This document shows, piece after piece, positions 29,615 to 38,624 of a stretch of DNA of 54,597 nt (the stretch's first letter is position 1; each line of letters starts with the position of its first letter). The translations under genes were made by a program, and so were the position numbers. The notes under the pieces are model-generated. The model worked only from the letters and a program-made list of their open reading frames with translations. It was not told where the DNA came from and ran no database searches. The DNA comes from Planctomycetaceae bacterium (lineage in GTDB: Bacteria > Planctomycetota > Planctomycetia > Pirellulales > Pirellulaceae). Location of the stretch: positions 1-54,597 of the forward strand of contig JAJTFC010000010.1 in NCBI GenBank assembly GCA_021298315.1. The letters run 5' to 3'.

Positions 29615-31138
29615 ATGAACGGACAGCCTGTCTATCCCATAGCTAGTTTACTTTCAGCCGACGTGTGGCTGACCGACGGCGTTGCGCTGGCTTACACGAT
29701 CACTGAACCACCCTCATGGATTGTCCTTTCGGTTTTTTCACTCATTGGACTGTTCTTTGTCTTCTACCGCTTCTGGTCCTTGCGCAACCTCGACATCCTT
29801 CTGATCCTGGCTTTTATTCCAGGCTTCATGCTTGTTTACGAGGGTCAACAGGAGTCGGATGCTTTGGCGGCAAGCACACCGCTAGTTGACTCGACCAAGG
29901 ACACGACCGACCTAGACCCAACCTACGAGAATCCCTCGACGGATCGGGCTCGTATCGATTCAAGCTTGCCCAAGGAGAATCTCTCGTGGGTTGCAAACTC
30001 GAAGATGTATTGGGGGTTTCTGATCCTGTTGATCTGCTGCGGACTTTTAGCGGTTCGCATGCTCTGGGATACGGGAATAGTACGTCGACCACTTTTGGAA
30101 CCGAATCTAAACAGTGGAGGGATGCTGTTTATAGGAATATCGTTGCTGATATTCCTGATGGTCAACATCGCGCTCAGTACACCCAGGCCCCGCGCTTTGG
30201 GACTCGGAGGTTCTGCACTCGTCAGTGGCGGTGGACCGGGAAATGTATTGATTCGATCGATTCCAAGCATCGAAACGATGCAATCGGCAAAAGAACCTGA
30301 GAGCCGCTCGGGGGTATCGAGTGTTCCGGTCGCTCAACCACAGTCCCAGCCATTCAATGCACTACTGCCGCGCATCCTTGCCATCGGAGCGAATCTGATA
30401 TTGATCATATCGATTGTTGGGATCGGTTATTGGCATTTCGGTAGTTTCAATACCGGTGTCGGAACAGCGACTCTGTATTTGATGTTGCCTTACACGGCCC
30501 ACACTGCCGGCAGTGTCGATCATGTGGTCCCTGGCTCGCTGCTTCTCTTGGCGATCCTGATGTACCGTCAGCCTTTTCTAGCCGGTTTGTTCTTGGGATT
30601 GGCTGCCGGAGTGGTCTACTATCCGTTCTTTCTGCTACCGCTTTGGTGCAGCTTCTATTGGCAGCGAGGTGTACGCCGATTCGCCTTGGGCTTCGTCTTT
30701 TCGGTGGCCATGCTGATCCTTGCCATAGCCCTATCGCGGCAAGGAGACTTCCTGGTCAACCTAGGTTACATGTTCGGCATCAAGCATATCGAGATGCTAG
30801 ATCTTGGCGGGATCTGGGGATTGGGTTGGCATCCTCTGGTCCGCATCCCGATCATTGTTGTCTTTGTGATCTTGAGCATGTCCTTTGTTGTATGGCCTGC
30901 CCAAAAGAACTTGGCCACCCTGATGGGTTGTTCGGCGGCGTTGATGGCCGCAGCACAATTCTGGCACGGATTTGGCGGTGGGCTCTTTCTGGCTTGGTTC
31001 CTCCCCTTTGCGATCCTGACGATCTTCCGCCCTAACCTCGATTATTGCGTTGCCCTGGAGGTCGTCCGACCCTGGCGTAGAAAAGCGAAACTTCCTTTGA
31101 AGGAAGAGCGTGAAAGCCCTCCGATGGTCGCTGCCTAA
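29615..31138 (+). CDS. Polytopic membrane protein, possibly GT-C-like
   Basis: 507 residues from the ATG at 29615; the frame is open to an ATG at 29558, adding 19 residues with no ribosome site in either case. About ten hydrophobic helices are visible, starting with 'WIVLSVFSLIGLFFVFYRFW' and a long Ser/Thr/Asp-rich non-membrane loop (~85-130). The stretch 'PGSLLLLAILMYRQPFLAGLFLGLAAGVVYYPFFLLPLW' has the G-LGLAA-P rhythm seen in DUF2029/GT87 lipid-dependent mannosyltransferases, but the usual Lys before the Pro is absent and no catalytic acid can be pinned down. I treat it as an unknown membrane protein with a weak resemblance to GT-C enzymes. Confidence 0.65.
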   Translation: MNGQPVYPIASLLSADVWLTDGVALAYTITEPPSWIVLSVFSLIGLFFVFYRFWSLRNLDILLILAFIPGFMLVYEGQQESDALAASTPLVDSTKDTTDLDPTYENPSTDRARIDSSLPKENLSWVANSKMYWGFLILLICCGLLAVRMLWDTGIVRRPLLEPNLNSGGMLFIGISLLIFLMVNIALSTPRPRALGLGGSALVSGGGPGNVLIRSIPSIETMQSAKEPESRSGVSSVPVAQPQSQPFNALLPRILAIGANLILIISIVGIGYWHFGSFNTGVGTATLYLMLPYTAHTAGSVDHVVPGSLLLLAILMYRQPFLAGLFLGLAAGVVYYPFFLLPLWCSFYWQRGVRRFALGFVFSVAMLILAIALSRQGDFLVNLGYMFGIKHIEMLDLGGIWGLGWHPLVRIPIIVVFVILSMSFVVWPAQKNLATLMGCSAALMAAAQFWHGFGGGLFLAWFLPFAILTIFRPNLDYCVALEVVRPWRRKAKLPLKEERESPPMVAA

Positions 31139-31150
31139 GCAATTTCTGAT

Positions 31151-32200
31151 TCAGCAAATTCTCGGCAAGAGTTCACCCTCGGGCATCGGCACGATCCGCT
31201 GGGTTCCATAAGCGGTCCTTGCGATGACCCTCGATCGATACTCTTGGGTGACTTGCCCGATGCAACATGCCTGGGAACCCAACGGGTGATTTCTGAGGAT
31301 CTGCAAAGCGGCTTGGAGTGACTCGGGTGCGACGATCGCAATAAGTTTCCCTTCATTGGCGACGATCCATGGATCGAGGCCCAAAAGCTCGCATGCAGAT
31401 TTGACCTGCGCCCGCACTGGAACACGCGCTTCGTCGATTTGGAAACACAACCGACTCGATGACGCAAGCTCATTAAGTGTCGCTGCGATCCCGCCCCGAG
31501 TCGGATCTCTCATGACGCGCAAGCCTGGAATGTTTTCGATCAAATCCTTGGCCATCGTATGCAGGGGCGAGCAATCGCTTTTGAGTATCGGCTCAAAAAC
31601 CAATCCAGTCCTTTGGCTCATGATCGCCATGCCGTGATCTCCGATCGATCCACTGAGCAAAATACAATCGCCGGCTTTGATTTGACTGGGCCCTAGATCT
31701 AGCCCCTTTGGGACTTTTCCAATTCCGGTGGTGGTAATGTAGCAACCGTGCCCCCTTCCTCGCTCGACGACTTTGGTATCCCCAGCGACGATCCGAACCG
31801 AACACTCTGCAGCCGCTTTGCCGATCGAGCAAGCCAACTGGCTTAGTTGGCTCAGTGGGAACCCTTCCTCGAGGATCCAAGCGATCGAAAGTGCGATCGG
31901 CTTGGCTCCTTGAACTGCCAAATCGTTAACCGTTCCATAGACGCTCAAGCTACCGATATCGCCCCCAGGAAATTCCAAAGGTTGGATGACAAACGCATCG
32001 GTGCTCATAGCCACTCGGCCATCAGAACTCCAGTCGAGCACAGCGCTATCGTTGCGGGCGCTAAGCTCCGGGCTTAGGTAGTGCTTGAAAAAAACCTCTT
32101 CGATGAGTTTTGCCGAGAGTCTGCCCCCCGAGCCATGCGATAAGGTGATCGTTTCGCTGTTGGATTTAGGGACTCCACACGACCAGTCTTGAAGACTCAT
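31151..32200 (-). CDS. hypE: Hydrogenase maturation protein HypE
   Basis: 349 residues, PurM-like ATPase fold. HypE dehydrates the thiocarbamoyl group on its own C-terminal Cys to thiocyanate, the source of cyanide ligands for the NiFe active site. Visible motifs are 'SHGSGGR' (~20), 'DSAVLDW', 'MSTDAFVIQPLEFPGGDIG', 'TVNDLAVQGAKP', 'GDTKVVERG' and 'MRDPTRGGIAATLNEL'. The protein ends exactly in PRIC, with the acceptor cysteine last, as required. Its start overlaps the hypD stop by 4 nt (ATGA), so it is translationally coupled. Confidence 0.96.
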   Translation of the reverse strand: MSLQDWSCGVPKSNSETITLSHGSGGRLSAKLIEEVFFKHYLSPELSARNDSAVLDWSSDGRVAMSTDAFVIQPLEFPGGDIGSLSVYGTVNDLAVQGAKPIALSIAWILEEGFPLSQLSQLACSIGKAAAECSVRIVAGDTKVVERGRGHGCYITTTGIGKVPKGLDLGPSQIKAGDCILLSGSIGDHGMAIMSQRTGLVFEPILKSDCSPLHTMAKDLIENIPGLRVMRDPTRGGIAATLNELASSSRLCFQIDEARVPVRAQVKSACELLGLDPWIVANEGKLIAIVAPESLQAALQILRNHPLGSQACCIGQVTQEYRSRVIARTAYGTQRIVPMPEGELLPRIC

Positions 32201-33336
32201 CGATCGACCTCCAAGTCTTGGCTCTTGTCCTCTTTAATCGATTGGTACAGATAGTAGGCGGCACAAGCCCCTTCATTGGAAACCATAGGAGCACCCAGCG
32301 GATTACCGGGATTGCACAGGCTTCCAAAAGCTGGGCATTCGACTGGGCGAATTTTCCCACGTAGCACATCTGCAGCTCGGCACGGGGATGCTTCAGTGGA
32401 TCGATCGCTGCGGATTGAAAAACGCTTTTGAGCGTCGTAAAGAGCATATTTTTCTTTGAGCTTAAGTCCGCTTTGAGGAAGGATGCCGATGCCTCTCCAG
32501 GTTTGATCGCACAGAGCAAAGACCTCGTCGACCGTTTGCTGAGCGTGCGCATTGCCCTGAATCGTTGCGATATGCTCATAGACATTGACCACTCGATCGT
32601 TGCGTGGCTGGCTTTCGAGTTGCTCGACAACATTCCAAATGCCTCGAAGCAGATCGACCGGTTCAAAGCCCGTGATAGCGATCGGAATACCAAACCTATT
32701 GCAGATTGCGTCGTACGAATGATAGCCGGTGATCGTACAGACATGGCCGGCAGCCAAGAGTCCGTCAATCCCGTGGTTTTCATCTGAGAAGATCGCTTCG
32801 AGAGCCGGTGGCACCAGGACATGACAGACCAGGGCGCTAAAGCAATCGAGGTTCTTCTCTTTGGCCATACGAATCGCCATAGCAGTCGCGGGCGCGGTGG
32901 TTTCAAACCCAATGGCGAATAATACGACTTGGCGATTCGATCCTGTTTGGTTCGATTCGGCGAGTGCCAGTTGGTAGGCTTCCATCGGAGAGTGGATGAT
33001 GCGAACATCCGCACCGCGACTCTTGGCTTGCATCAAATCCCCGTCAGATCCCGGAACACGCAGCATGTCGCCAAACGTGCAAAAGATAACACCGGGTGTA
33101 CTTGCGATCTGAATGGCTTGATCGATCGTTTCGATCGGTGTGACGCAAACGGGACAGCCCGGACCGTGCACGATGCGAATGGAGTCGGGCAAGAGTTGAT
33201 CTATACCGTAACGCAGGATGGCATGGGTTTGGCCTCCACAGACCTCCATGATCGTCCAAGGGCGAGTCGTCTTAGCTCGGATTTGCTGAACTAAAAGAGC
33301 CACATGGTTCGGATTTCCAAAATCGGTTGCTTGCAT
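32197..33336 (-). CDS. hypD: Hydrogenase maturation protein HypD
   Basis: 379 residues from the ATG at 33336 (MQATDFGNPN); the frame is open 46 codons upstream but that part overlaps hypC. HypD is the iron-sulfur scaffold where Fe(CN)2CO is built together with HypC. Conserved stretches are 'MEVCGGQTHAILRYGID' (~32-48), 'HGPGCPVCVTP' (~56-66), 'FATFGD'-like 'IFCTFGDMLRVPG', 'VCTITGYHSYD', 'VLRGKIRPVECPAFGSLCNPGNPLGAPMVSNEGACAAYY' with the 4Fe-4S cysteines. It begins 5 nt after the hypC stop and overlaps hypE by 4 nt. Confidence 0.96.
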   Translation of the reverse strand: MQATDFGNPNHVALLVQQIRAKTTRPWTIMEVCGGQTHAILRYGIDQLLPDSIRIVHGPGCPVCVTPIETIDQAIQIASTPGVIFCTFGDMLRVPGSDGDLMQAKSRGADVRIIHSPMEAYQLALAESNQTGSNRQVVLFAIGFETTAPATAMAIRMAKEKNLDCFSALVCHVLVPPALEAIFSDENHGIDGLLAAGHVCTITGYHSYDAICNRFGIPIAITGFEPVDLLRGIWNVVEQLESQPRNDRVVNVYEHIATIQGNAHAQQTVDEVFALCDQTWRGIGILPQSGLKLKEKYALYDAQKRFSIRSDRSTEASPCRAADVLRGKIRPVECPAFGSLCNPGNPLGAPMVSNEGACAAYYLYQSIKEDKSQDLEVDR

Positions 33337-33341
33337 GGCTC

Positions 33342-33569
33342 TTAGCCCAAAGGCAACTGGTCGATGGTCGCAAGGATCTCGTTGGCTCGATCCAAATCGA
33401 GCTTGGCGATCGCAAATCCCACGTGGACGATCGCGTAATCCCCTACGGCAATCTCCGGGGTGTATTCCAAGCATATCTCTTGGATCACCCCTCCAAAGTC
33501 AACCCGGCCCATGCGCAGCGTGCCCGAGGTGTCAATGCTTACGATTTGTCCAGGGATAGCCAAGCACAT
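33342..33569 (-). CDS. hypC: Hydrogenase maturation chaperone HypC
   Basis: 75 residues from the ATG at 33569. HypC/HybG proteins always start MCLAIPG, and this one does; Cys2 binds the Fe precursor and later the large-subunit precursor. 'MGRVDFGGVIQEICLEYTPEIAVGDYAIVHVGFAIAKLD' matches the OB-fold core. It is first in the hypCDE operon, divergent from hypA; the 115-bp gap holds a CTATGATAG palindrome (33627-33635) that offers a -10-like hexamer on both strands. Confidence 0.95.
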   Translation of the reverse strand: MCLAIPGQIVSIDTSGTLRMGRVDFGGVIQEICLEYTPEIAVGDYAIVHVGFAIAKLDLDRANEILATIDQLPLG

Positions 33570-33684
33570 CAGAGGGTCTTTGGATACTGTTGCAAGTGGG
33601 TTGGTGTTTTGAATCAACCTTTGCCGCTATGATAGCCTCGATTCAGAGAGTTGGATACCATGAGCGTTGACCAAGGAGACTTGC

Positions 33685-34044
33685 ATGCATGAACTCTCGA
33701 TCGCTAACGAGATTTTTAAGATCCTACAAGCGCACGCACCCCAGGGCAACGCGATCGCCATCGGAATCCGTCTGGGGGCTTGGAGCTGCGTTGGTGAACA
33801 ATCGCTCCAGAACAGTTTCCGTTGGGTGACCGACCAGACTCCCTTTTGCAATGTCCGTTTAGACATCGAGCGGATCGAGGAAGTTTGGATCTGCAAGACT
33901 TGCCAACAATCCTTCGATCAGAGCAAGCAGTCCGAAAGCGATCCGCAGAACTGCCCTTGGTGCGGGGAAAAACTAGAACTGCTCGATGGGCTCTCAGAGA
34001 TGAGTGTCGAGTGGATTGAACTCCTAGACCAGCAAGGAACCTAG
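33685..34044 (+). CDS. hypA: Hydrogenase/urease nickel insertion protein HypA
   Basis: 119 residues from the ATG at 33685, supported by AGGAG about 7 nt upstream and by the invariant MHELSIA start, in which His2 is the nickel ligand. The zinc site is complete, with CKTC at 70-73 and CPWC at 90-93. HypA passes nickel to the hydrogenase large subunit together with HypB. hypB begins 3 nt after the stop. Confidence 0.95.
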   Translation: MHELSIANEIFKILQAHAPQGNAIAIGIRLGAWSCVGEQSLQNSFRWVTDQTPFCNVRLDIERIEEVWICKTCQQSFDQSKQSESDPQNCPWCGEKLELLDGLSEMSVEWIELLDQQGT

Positions 34045-34047
34045 AGC

Positions 34048-34716
34048 GTGGAACCACGAATCCTGCAAGTACGCACCAAGATCCTCAAAGCCAATGATAC
34101 TTTGGCTAGGCAGATGCGAGCAAGTTTCTTATCCCAAGGCATCTTCGTGAGCAACTGGGTCAGTAGTCCTGGTTCGGGAAAAACACTTTGGCTCGAGCGA
34201 ACCTTGGGTCGTATGATCCAACGCGGATTGAATGTTGCAGCGATCGTCGGCGATCTCGAGACCGATCGCGATGCGCAGCGGTTGCGTCGCAGCGGGGCTT
34301 CGGTTCGGCAGATCATGACACACGGCTTGTGCCACCTGGAGGCCGAAATGGTTCAGCGGCATTGGAACCATTGGGAGCTTGGCCCGATCGATCATTTGTT
34401 TATCGAAAACGTCGGCAATTTGGTTTGCCCGACGAGTTGGGATTTAGGTGAGTCGCTGCGCGTTGGCATGCTCAGCGTGACCGAGGGGGAAGATAAGCCG
34501 CTGAAGTATCCAGGGCTCTTTAATACTTGCGATGTTGTGTTGCTCACAAAGATGGATTTGGCAGAGGCTTGTGAGTTTGATCTCAGCAGTGCCGTCACGA
34601 ACCTTCAAACCGTCAGACCTGGGATCGAGGTTTTCGAGACCTCCGGAAAAACACTCGCCGGACTTGACCCCTGGATCGACTGGCTCGAAGCCCGACGGAA
34701 AGTCATCCTAGGATAG
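34048..34716 (+). CDS. hypB: Hydrogenase nickel incorporation GTPase HypB
   Basis: 222 residues from a GTG at 34048 with AAGGA about 9 nt upstream. SIMIBI GTPase: P-loop 'SPGSGKT' (~38-44), 'GDLETDRDAQRL', the metal-binding switch region 'HGLCHLEAEMVQRHW', 'LFIENVGNLVCP' and the G4 'LLTKMDLAEA'. The N-terminal CxxCGC nickel site of E. coli HypB and the His-rich tail of other HypBs are both absent, so nickel storage is unlikely. It drives GTP-dependent nickel delivery with HypA. The last 14 nt overlap the convergent aroB. Confidence 0.95.
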   Translation: MEPRILQVRTKILKANDTLARQMRASFLSQGIFVSNWVSSPGSGKTLWLERTLGRMIQRGLNVAAIVGDLETDRDAQRLRRSGASVRQIMTHGLCHLEAEMVQRHWNHWELGPIDHLFIENVGNLVCPTSWDLGESLRVGMLSVTEGEDKPLKYPGLFNTCDVVLLTKMDLAEACEFDLSSAVTNLQTVRPGIEVFETSGKTLAGLDPWIDWLEARRKVILG

Positions 34717-35794
34717 CTTTCACAATCGCCTCATCAGGGACTTGCTTGACCGTCTCGACATGTCCTATCTTGGTTGGCAAAATCAATCTCAATCCGCCAT
34801 GCAAAGTTTTTTTATCGAGCATCATCGCTTCGAGCATCGACGCGGGTGAAATCGGTTTGCTCGAAGTCGGAAATTCAATCGGCAGTCCTAGAGCAGTAAG
34901 CAATTGAGATTGGCGTTGGAGATCTTGCTCCTTCCATCGATCGAGGTTGGCAGCAAGCCTGCCGGCCATGGTCATGCCGATCGAGACCGCTTCGCCATGC
35001 AAATAGGTTCCGTATTTTGCAAGAGTCTCAATGGCGTGTCCAAAGGTGTGTCCGTAGTTGAGGATTGCACGTAGTCCCGTCGTCTCGTGCTCATCGGCCG
35101 CGACAACTTGGGCTTTGAGCTCACAGCAACGCTTGACCAAGGTTTCGAGTGTTTGGGTTTTTCTTGCAAGGATCGAATCGACGTTGGATTCGAGCCAGCC
35201 AAAAAATTCTGGGTCCAAGATAACGCCGTATTTGACAACCTCAGCAAGACCGCTTCGGTATTCCCTTTCGGGAAGGGAATCGAGCGACCGCAGATCGATC
35301 CACACCATGCTCGGTTGCCAGAATGCACCGATCACGTTCTTGGCCTCGGGAAGATTGATACCCGTCTTTCCGCCGACACTGCTGTCGACCATGGCCAGCA
35401 AGGTTGTAGGGATCTGAACGAGTCGAATGCCTCGATTCCAGGACGCTGCAAGGAAACCGGCAAGATCCCCTACGACACCACCACCTAGAGCTACGACGAT
35501 CGCTTTGCGGTCGGCTTTGAGAAAAGCCATTTGTTGCCAAAGCTTTTCCAGAGTTCTTACTGATTTGCTCCCTTCCCCGCTGGGTACTTCGATGATGACC
35601 GCATCGCTTGTGGAAACTGCAAAAGCCTCTCGGATTCTCAGAGCCATCGGCAAGACATTTTGATCCGCGACAAGAATCATTTTGGATGCGTCAGGGCAGT
35701 TTTGTCGAAGTGCAACTGCCAGATCTTGGGCGCCTGGAGTACCGATGAAGATCCGATAGGATCGCTGGCCCAAGGAGACTTGGATGCTTTGCAT
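34703..35794 (-). CDS. aroB: 3-dehydroquinate synthase
   Basis: 363 residues. It converts DAHP to 3-dehydroquinate, the second step of the shikimate pathway, using NAD+ and a divalent metal. Visible motifs are 'VPSGEGSKSVRTLEKLW' (~78-94), the NAD-binding 'ALGGGVVGDLAGFLAASWNRG' (~100-120), 'IPTTLLAMVDSSVGGKTGINLPEAKN' with the conserved Lys residues, 'GLAEVVKYG' (metal Glu) and 'LNYGHTFGHAIE' with the metal His. It starts 13 nt downstream of the Ser/Thr kinase gene on the same strand. Confidence 0.95.
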   Translation of the reverse strand: MQSIQVSLGQRSYRIFIGTPGAQDLAVALRQNCPDASKMILVADQNVLPMALRIREAFAVSTSDAVIIEVPSGEGSKSVRTLEKLWQQMAFLKADRKAIVVALGGGVVGDLAGFLAASWNRGIRLVQIPTTLLAMVDSSVGGKTGINLPEAKNVIGAFWQPSMVWIDLRSLDSLPEREYRSGLAEVVKYGVILDPEFFGWLESNVDSILARKTQTLETLVKRCCELKAQVVAADEHETTGLRAILNYGHTFGHAIETLAKYGTYLHGEAVSIGMTMAGRLAANLDRWKEQDLQRQSQLLTALGLPIEFPTSSKPISPASMLEAMMLDKKTLHGGLRLILPTKIGHVETVKQVPDEAIVKAILG

Positions 35795-35807
35795 GGCTGG
35801 CTGTCGG

Positions 35808-37376
35808 TTAAGTTCTTGAGTGGGATTTGTTGATCGCCAGCACGACGTTCGAATGGCACAGATAGTCGTGCAAAGCTTTTCGTCTTCCTAGCAAAAACAG
35901 GGCGATGGAGTTTAAGCCAAGGACGGCGATCAAGGAATATTCGATCCCTTTGGAAATCGATACCGACTGCAAAGAGATATACAAAGCCAGCGGAAAAAAC
36001 CAAGCGAAAGCATTTCGGAGAACTTCGCGTGGAACGAGCTGTTCGCGCCTTGGAGGCAGGCCATGTTCCTCGACGATCCTGAGTTGAAACAGGTATCTGC
36101 CTAACGATGGCCAACCCCTGTAGATCAAGAACAGGTATAGGGCCGGGACGATCAATGAAGCAAACGCGAGGATCGGTATCAAAAGTTGTCTACTATCGAT
36201 TCGCGAGGCTTGGATGCTGAAAATCGAGATGGCAAATGGCGCCATGGCTGCCAATAGACACATTTGATCGACCGAGTAAGCCATCAATCGCGGAGCAAAT
36301 CCGGCAGGAGTCGTGCTAACCGGTGCGATCTCTCGGAGGGCTTCGAGCAACTTATCGTAATTCGAGTAACGATCCTCAGGGTTGCGTGCCAAGAGCCGCT
36401 GCAGGAGAGTCTTAAACTCCCGAGGCAAGGCGGCTGGCCAAGGGTTGGGGAACGCAATCTCAGAAGCTAAAAGCGAATCTAACTTGGCTTGCAAAGACTC
36501 CCCTTTAAGCTCGATCGGTAATCGAGCGAAGACCATTTCAAAGAGGGTCACACCCAAGGCATACATATCCGATTGAATACTGTAAGCTCCGCCTCGGAGC
36601 AGTTCCGGTGCAACGTAGGCTGGAGTGCCGGCCAATGCGTTGCCTTGGCTTGCATCGATCTTCTGCATGCGAGCAAGACCAAAGTCGGATATCTTGACTC
36701 GGCCTTCCCCTGCGAAGATCAAGTTTGCGGGTTTGATATCCGCATGGATCAGATCGAATATGGTCGCATGACGCAGGGCCGAGGCGACTTGGATGCAATA
36801 CTCGATCGCCTCGGGATAAGGGATAGCGCCTTGGCGTCGGATGCGTTCGGCAAGAGTTGGGCCTGGGAGAAGTTCCATGGCCAGGAAGGGTTCTTCTTCC
36901 TGACGACCCACGTAATAGATCGTCACGACGTTGGGATGATTCAGCCTTGCTTGTGCGACGGCTTCGCGAAGCATATCGTCGACGCGTTTGGAAAAGTCAT
37001 CCCCTTTCTTGCGCATGACCTTTACGGCCACGTAGCGTTGCAAAGATGTGTCGAGCGCTCGATAGACTGCACCCATGCCGCCTTGTCCAAGCTGCTTATC
37101 GAGTTTGAAGTGTCCGAAGACCTGATCGGTCATCGCGTCGACGGGTGAGAGTTCAACTTCGCAATCGCGGGCCGAACTCTGCAAACTCGTCAAGCTAACG
37201 GTGGCTTCATACGCATCCTGGAGGGCTTCTCCAGAGACTCGCCGAAAGCAAAAGGGGCACTGGCCACCTCGCTGTGCCTCGACGGCGTATTCGTGACCGC
37301 AGACGCAGTGGTAGACATGGTCTTTGGCGACCGGCAAGTGGACTTCGGAATCTGCGTCGGGAGGGCTTTCTTGCAT
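35808..37376 (-). CDS. Ser/Thr protein kinase with RDD membrane domain
   Basis: 522 residues. The N-terminus has a small zinc-ribbon-like segment (CVCGHEY...CPFCF, ~25-43). The kinase domain (~85-350) has a Gly-rich loop 'LGQGGMGAVYRALD', 'VAVKVMRKKG' (Lys), the catalytic loop HADIKPANL with Asp213, and 'ISDFGLARM'. The usual HRD Arg is Ala here, so the kinase is of the non-RD kind and may not need activation-loop phosphorylation. After a short linker, an RDD domain ('PRLMAYSVDQMCLLAAMAPFAISIF', ~355-500) gives about four membrane helices, so the kinase is probably tethered to the inner face. Planctomycete Hanks kinases are numerous; substrates unknown. Confidence 0.88.
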   Translation of the reverse strand: MQESPPDADSEVHLPVAKDHVYHCVCGHEYAVEAQRGGQCPFCFRRVSGEALQDAYEATVSLTSLQSSARDCEVELSPVDAMTDQVFGHFKLDKQLGQGGMGAVYRALDTSLQRYVAVKVMRKKGDDFSKRVDDMLREAVAQARLNHPNVVTIYYVGRQEEEPFLAMELLPGPTLAERIRRQGAIPYPEAIEYCIQVASALRHATIFDLIHADIKPANLIFAGEGRVKISDFGLARMQKIDASQGNALAGTPAYVAPELLRGGAYSIQSDMYALGVTLFEMVFARLPIELKGESLQAKLDSLLASEIAFPNPWPAALPREFKTLLQRLLARNPEDRYSNYDKLLEALREIAPVSTTPAGFAPRLMAYSVDQMCLLAAMAPFAISIFSIQASRIDSRQLLIPILAFASLIVPALYLFLIYRGWPSLGRYLFQLRIVEEHGLPPRREQLVPREVLRNAFAWFFPLALYISLQSVSISKGIEYSLIAVLGLNSIALFLLGRRKALHDYLCHSNVVLAINKSHSRT

Positions 37377-37504
37377 AGCTTGGACTCGGTTGGGACGCTA
37401 TTGTACACCGGCTAGTTTTTTTCCGAAGATCCACCGACGGGCTAAAAGATCATATAAACTATCGTTTTGAGTTTAATTTTTTACTTGTTTTGGAAGGTTT
37501 TTTG

Positions 37505-38623
37505 ATGAGTTGGATCGAATTGCCAGAAGATCACCCCACACCATCGTTGGTGGTCGATTGCGTGACGGTCGATCGAAATCTCCAACGCATGCAGGATTAC
37601 TGCAACGATCACCGACTCGGTCTCCGTCCCCATACCAAAACGCACAAATCGATCCGAATGGCCCAGCGACAGATCGCTTGCGGGGCCCAAGGTTTGACGG
37701 TGGCCAAGGTGGGAGAGGCCGAGCAAATGTTCGCTGCAAGCGGAGATCTCTTCATCGCCTATCCGGCCATTGGACCGGTGCGTTTGCGTCGTTTGGAGCA
37801 ACTGGCCCAAAGGTGCTCTGAGCTCAGCGGAGGCCGATTGGCCATAGGGGTCGATTCGAAACAGGCTGCCCAGGGGATCGCGCATGCGGCACGACGCGCG
37901 GGGGTAAGCATTGGAATCATGGTCGATTTGGATGTCGGATTCCACCGAACCGGAATCGAATCCAGCGAGCACGCCATCGATTTATGCACTTGGGTAGCCA
38001 ATCAAGCCGATTTAGAGTTTCGGGGACTGATGTGTTTTCCGGGTCATATCCTCCCGCATGCACCCAAGGAAAGTTGGGATCATTACCACCATGCAATCTC
38101 CCAGGTCGTCGAGCGTCTAAGCCAACTCGGGATTCAAGTCCCGGTGGTCTCGGGCGGATCGACTCCGACGGCCCAAGAGTCCCATCGCAATCCTATTTTG
38201 AACGAAATCCGACCTGGCACGTATATCTACAATGACTGGAACGAAGTTTGTTTGGGAGTAGCCAGCATCGATGACTGCGCCGCAAGAATCGTTGCGACTG
38301 TCGTGAGTGTTCCTACCAAGAACAAGTTCATCTTGGATTCAGGAAGCAAAACGCTTTCGAGCGACCGAAACTGCGTCGATCCCGATAGTGGTTTTGGCAA
38401 GGTGGTCGAATATCCGGAGGCAAAAGTGAGTCGACTCAGCGAGGAGCATGGAGAAGTTGTCTTCGCTGAAAACTATGCTGGGCCTAGACCCAGTGTCGGC
38501 GATCGGGTCTGGGTGATCCCAAATCACATCTGCGTTTGCGTCAACTTACAAAACAAATTTTTCTTGCACACCGATGGTCAACTCGATGAACTGCTCGTCG
38601 ATGCACGAGGGATGCTAGTCTAG
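37505..38623 (+). CDS. D-threonine aldolase / D-serine dehydratase-like PLP enzyme
   Basis: 372 residues from the ATG at 37505, with GGAAGG about 7 nt upstream. Fold type III (alanine-racemase-like N-terminal barrel). The PLP lysine lies in 'LRPHTKTHKS' (~42-51), followed by 'GLTVAKVGEAEQMFAAS'. 'VSGGSTPT' (~215) binds phosphate. The C-terminal beta domain ends with 'VWVIPNHICVCVN' (~345-357), a His-x-Cys metal pair typical of the DSD1/D-threonine aldolase family. It would split D-threonine to glycine and acetaldehyde or deaminate D-serine; the exact reaction is not decided by sequence. It starts a run of four + strand genes. Confidence 0.8.
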   Translation: MSWIELPEDHPTPSLVVDCVTVDRNLQRMQDYCNDHRLGLRPHTKTHKSIRMAQRQIACGAQGLTVAKVGEAEQMFAASGDLFIAYPAIGPVRLRRLEQLAQRCSELSGGRLAIGVDSKQAAQGIAHAARRAGVSIGIMVDLDVGFHRTGIESSEHAIDLCTWVANQADLEFRGLMCFPGHILPHAPKESWDHYHHAISQVVERLSQLGIQVPVVSGGSTPTAQESHRNPILNEIRPGTYIYNDWNEVCLGVASIDDCAARIVATVVSVPTKNKFILDSGSKTLSSDRNCVDPDSGFGKVVEYPEAKVSRLSEEHGEVVFAENYAGPRPSVGDRVWVIPNHICVCVNLQNKFFLHTDGQLDELLVDARGMLV

Positions 38624-38624
38624 C

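Noticed and set aside
32166..33014. 282-codon frame on the - strand within hypD
   Set aside because: Overlaps hypD in another frame on the same strand; Ser/Arg-rich with no motif, while hypD is complete.
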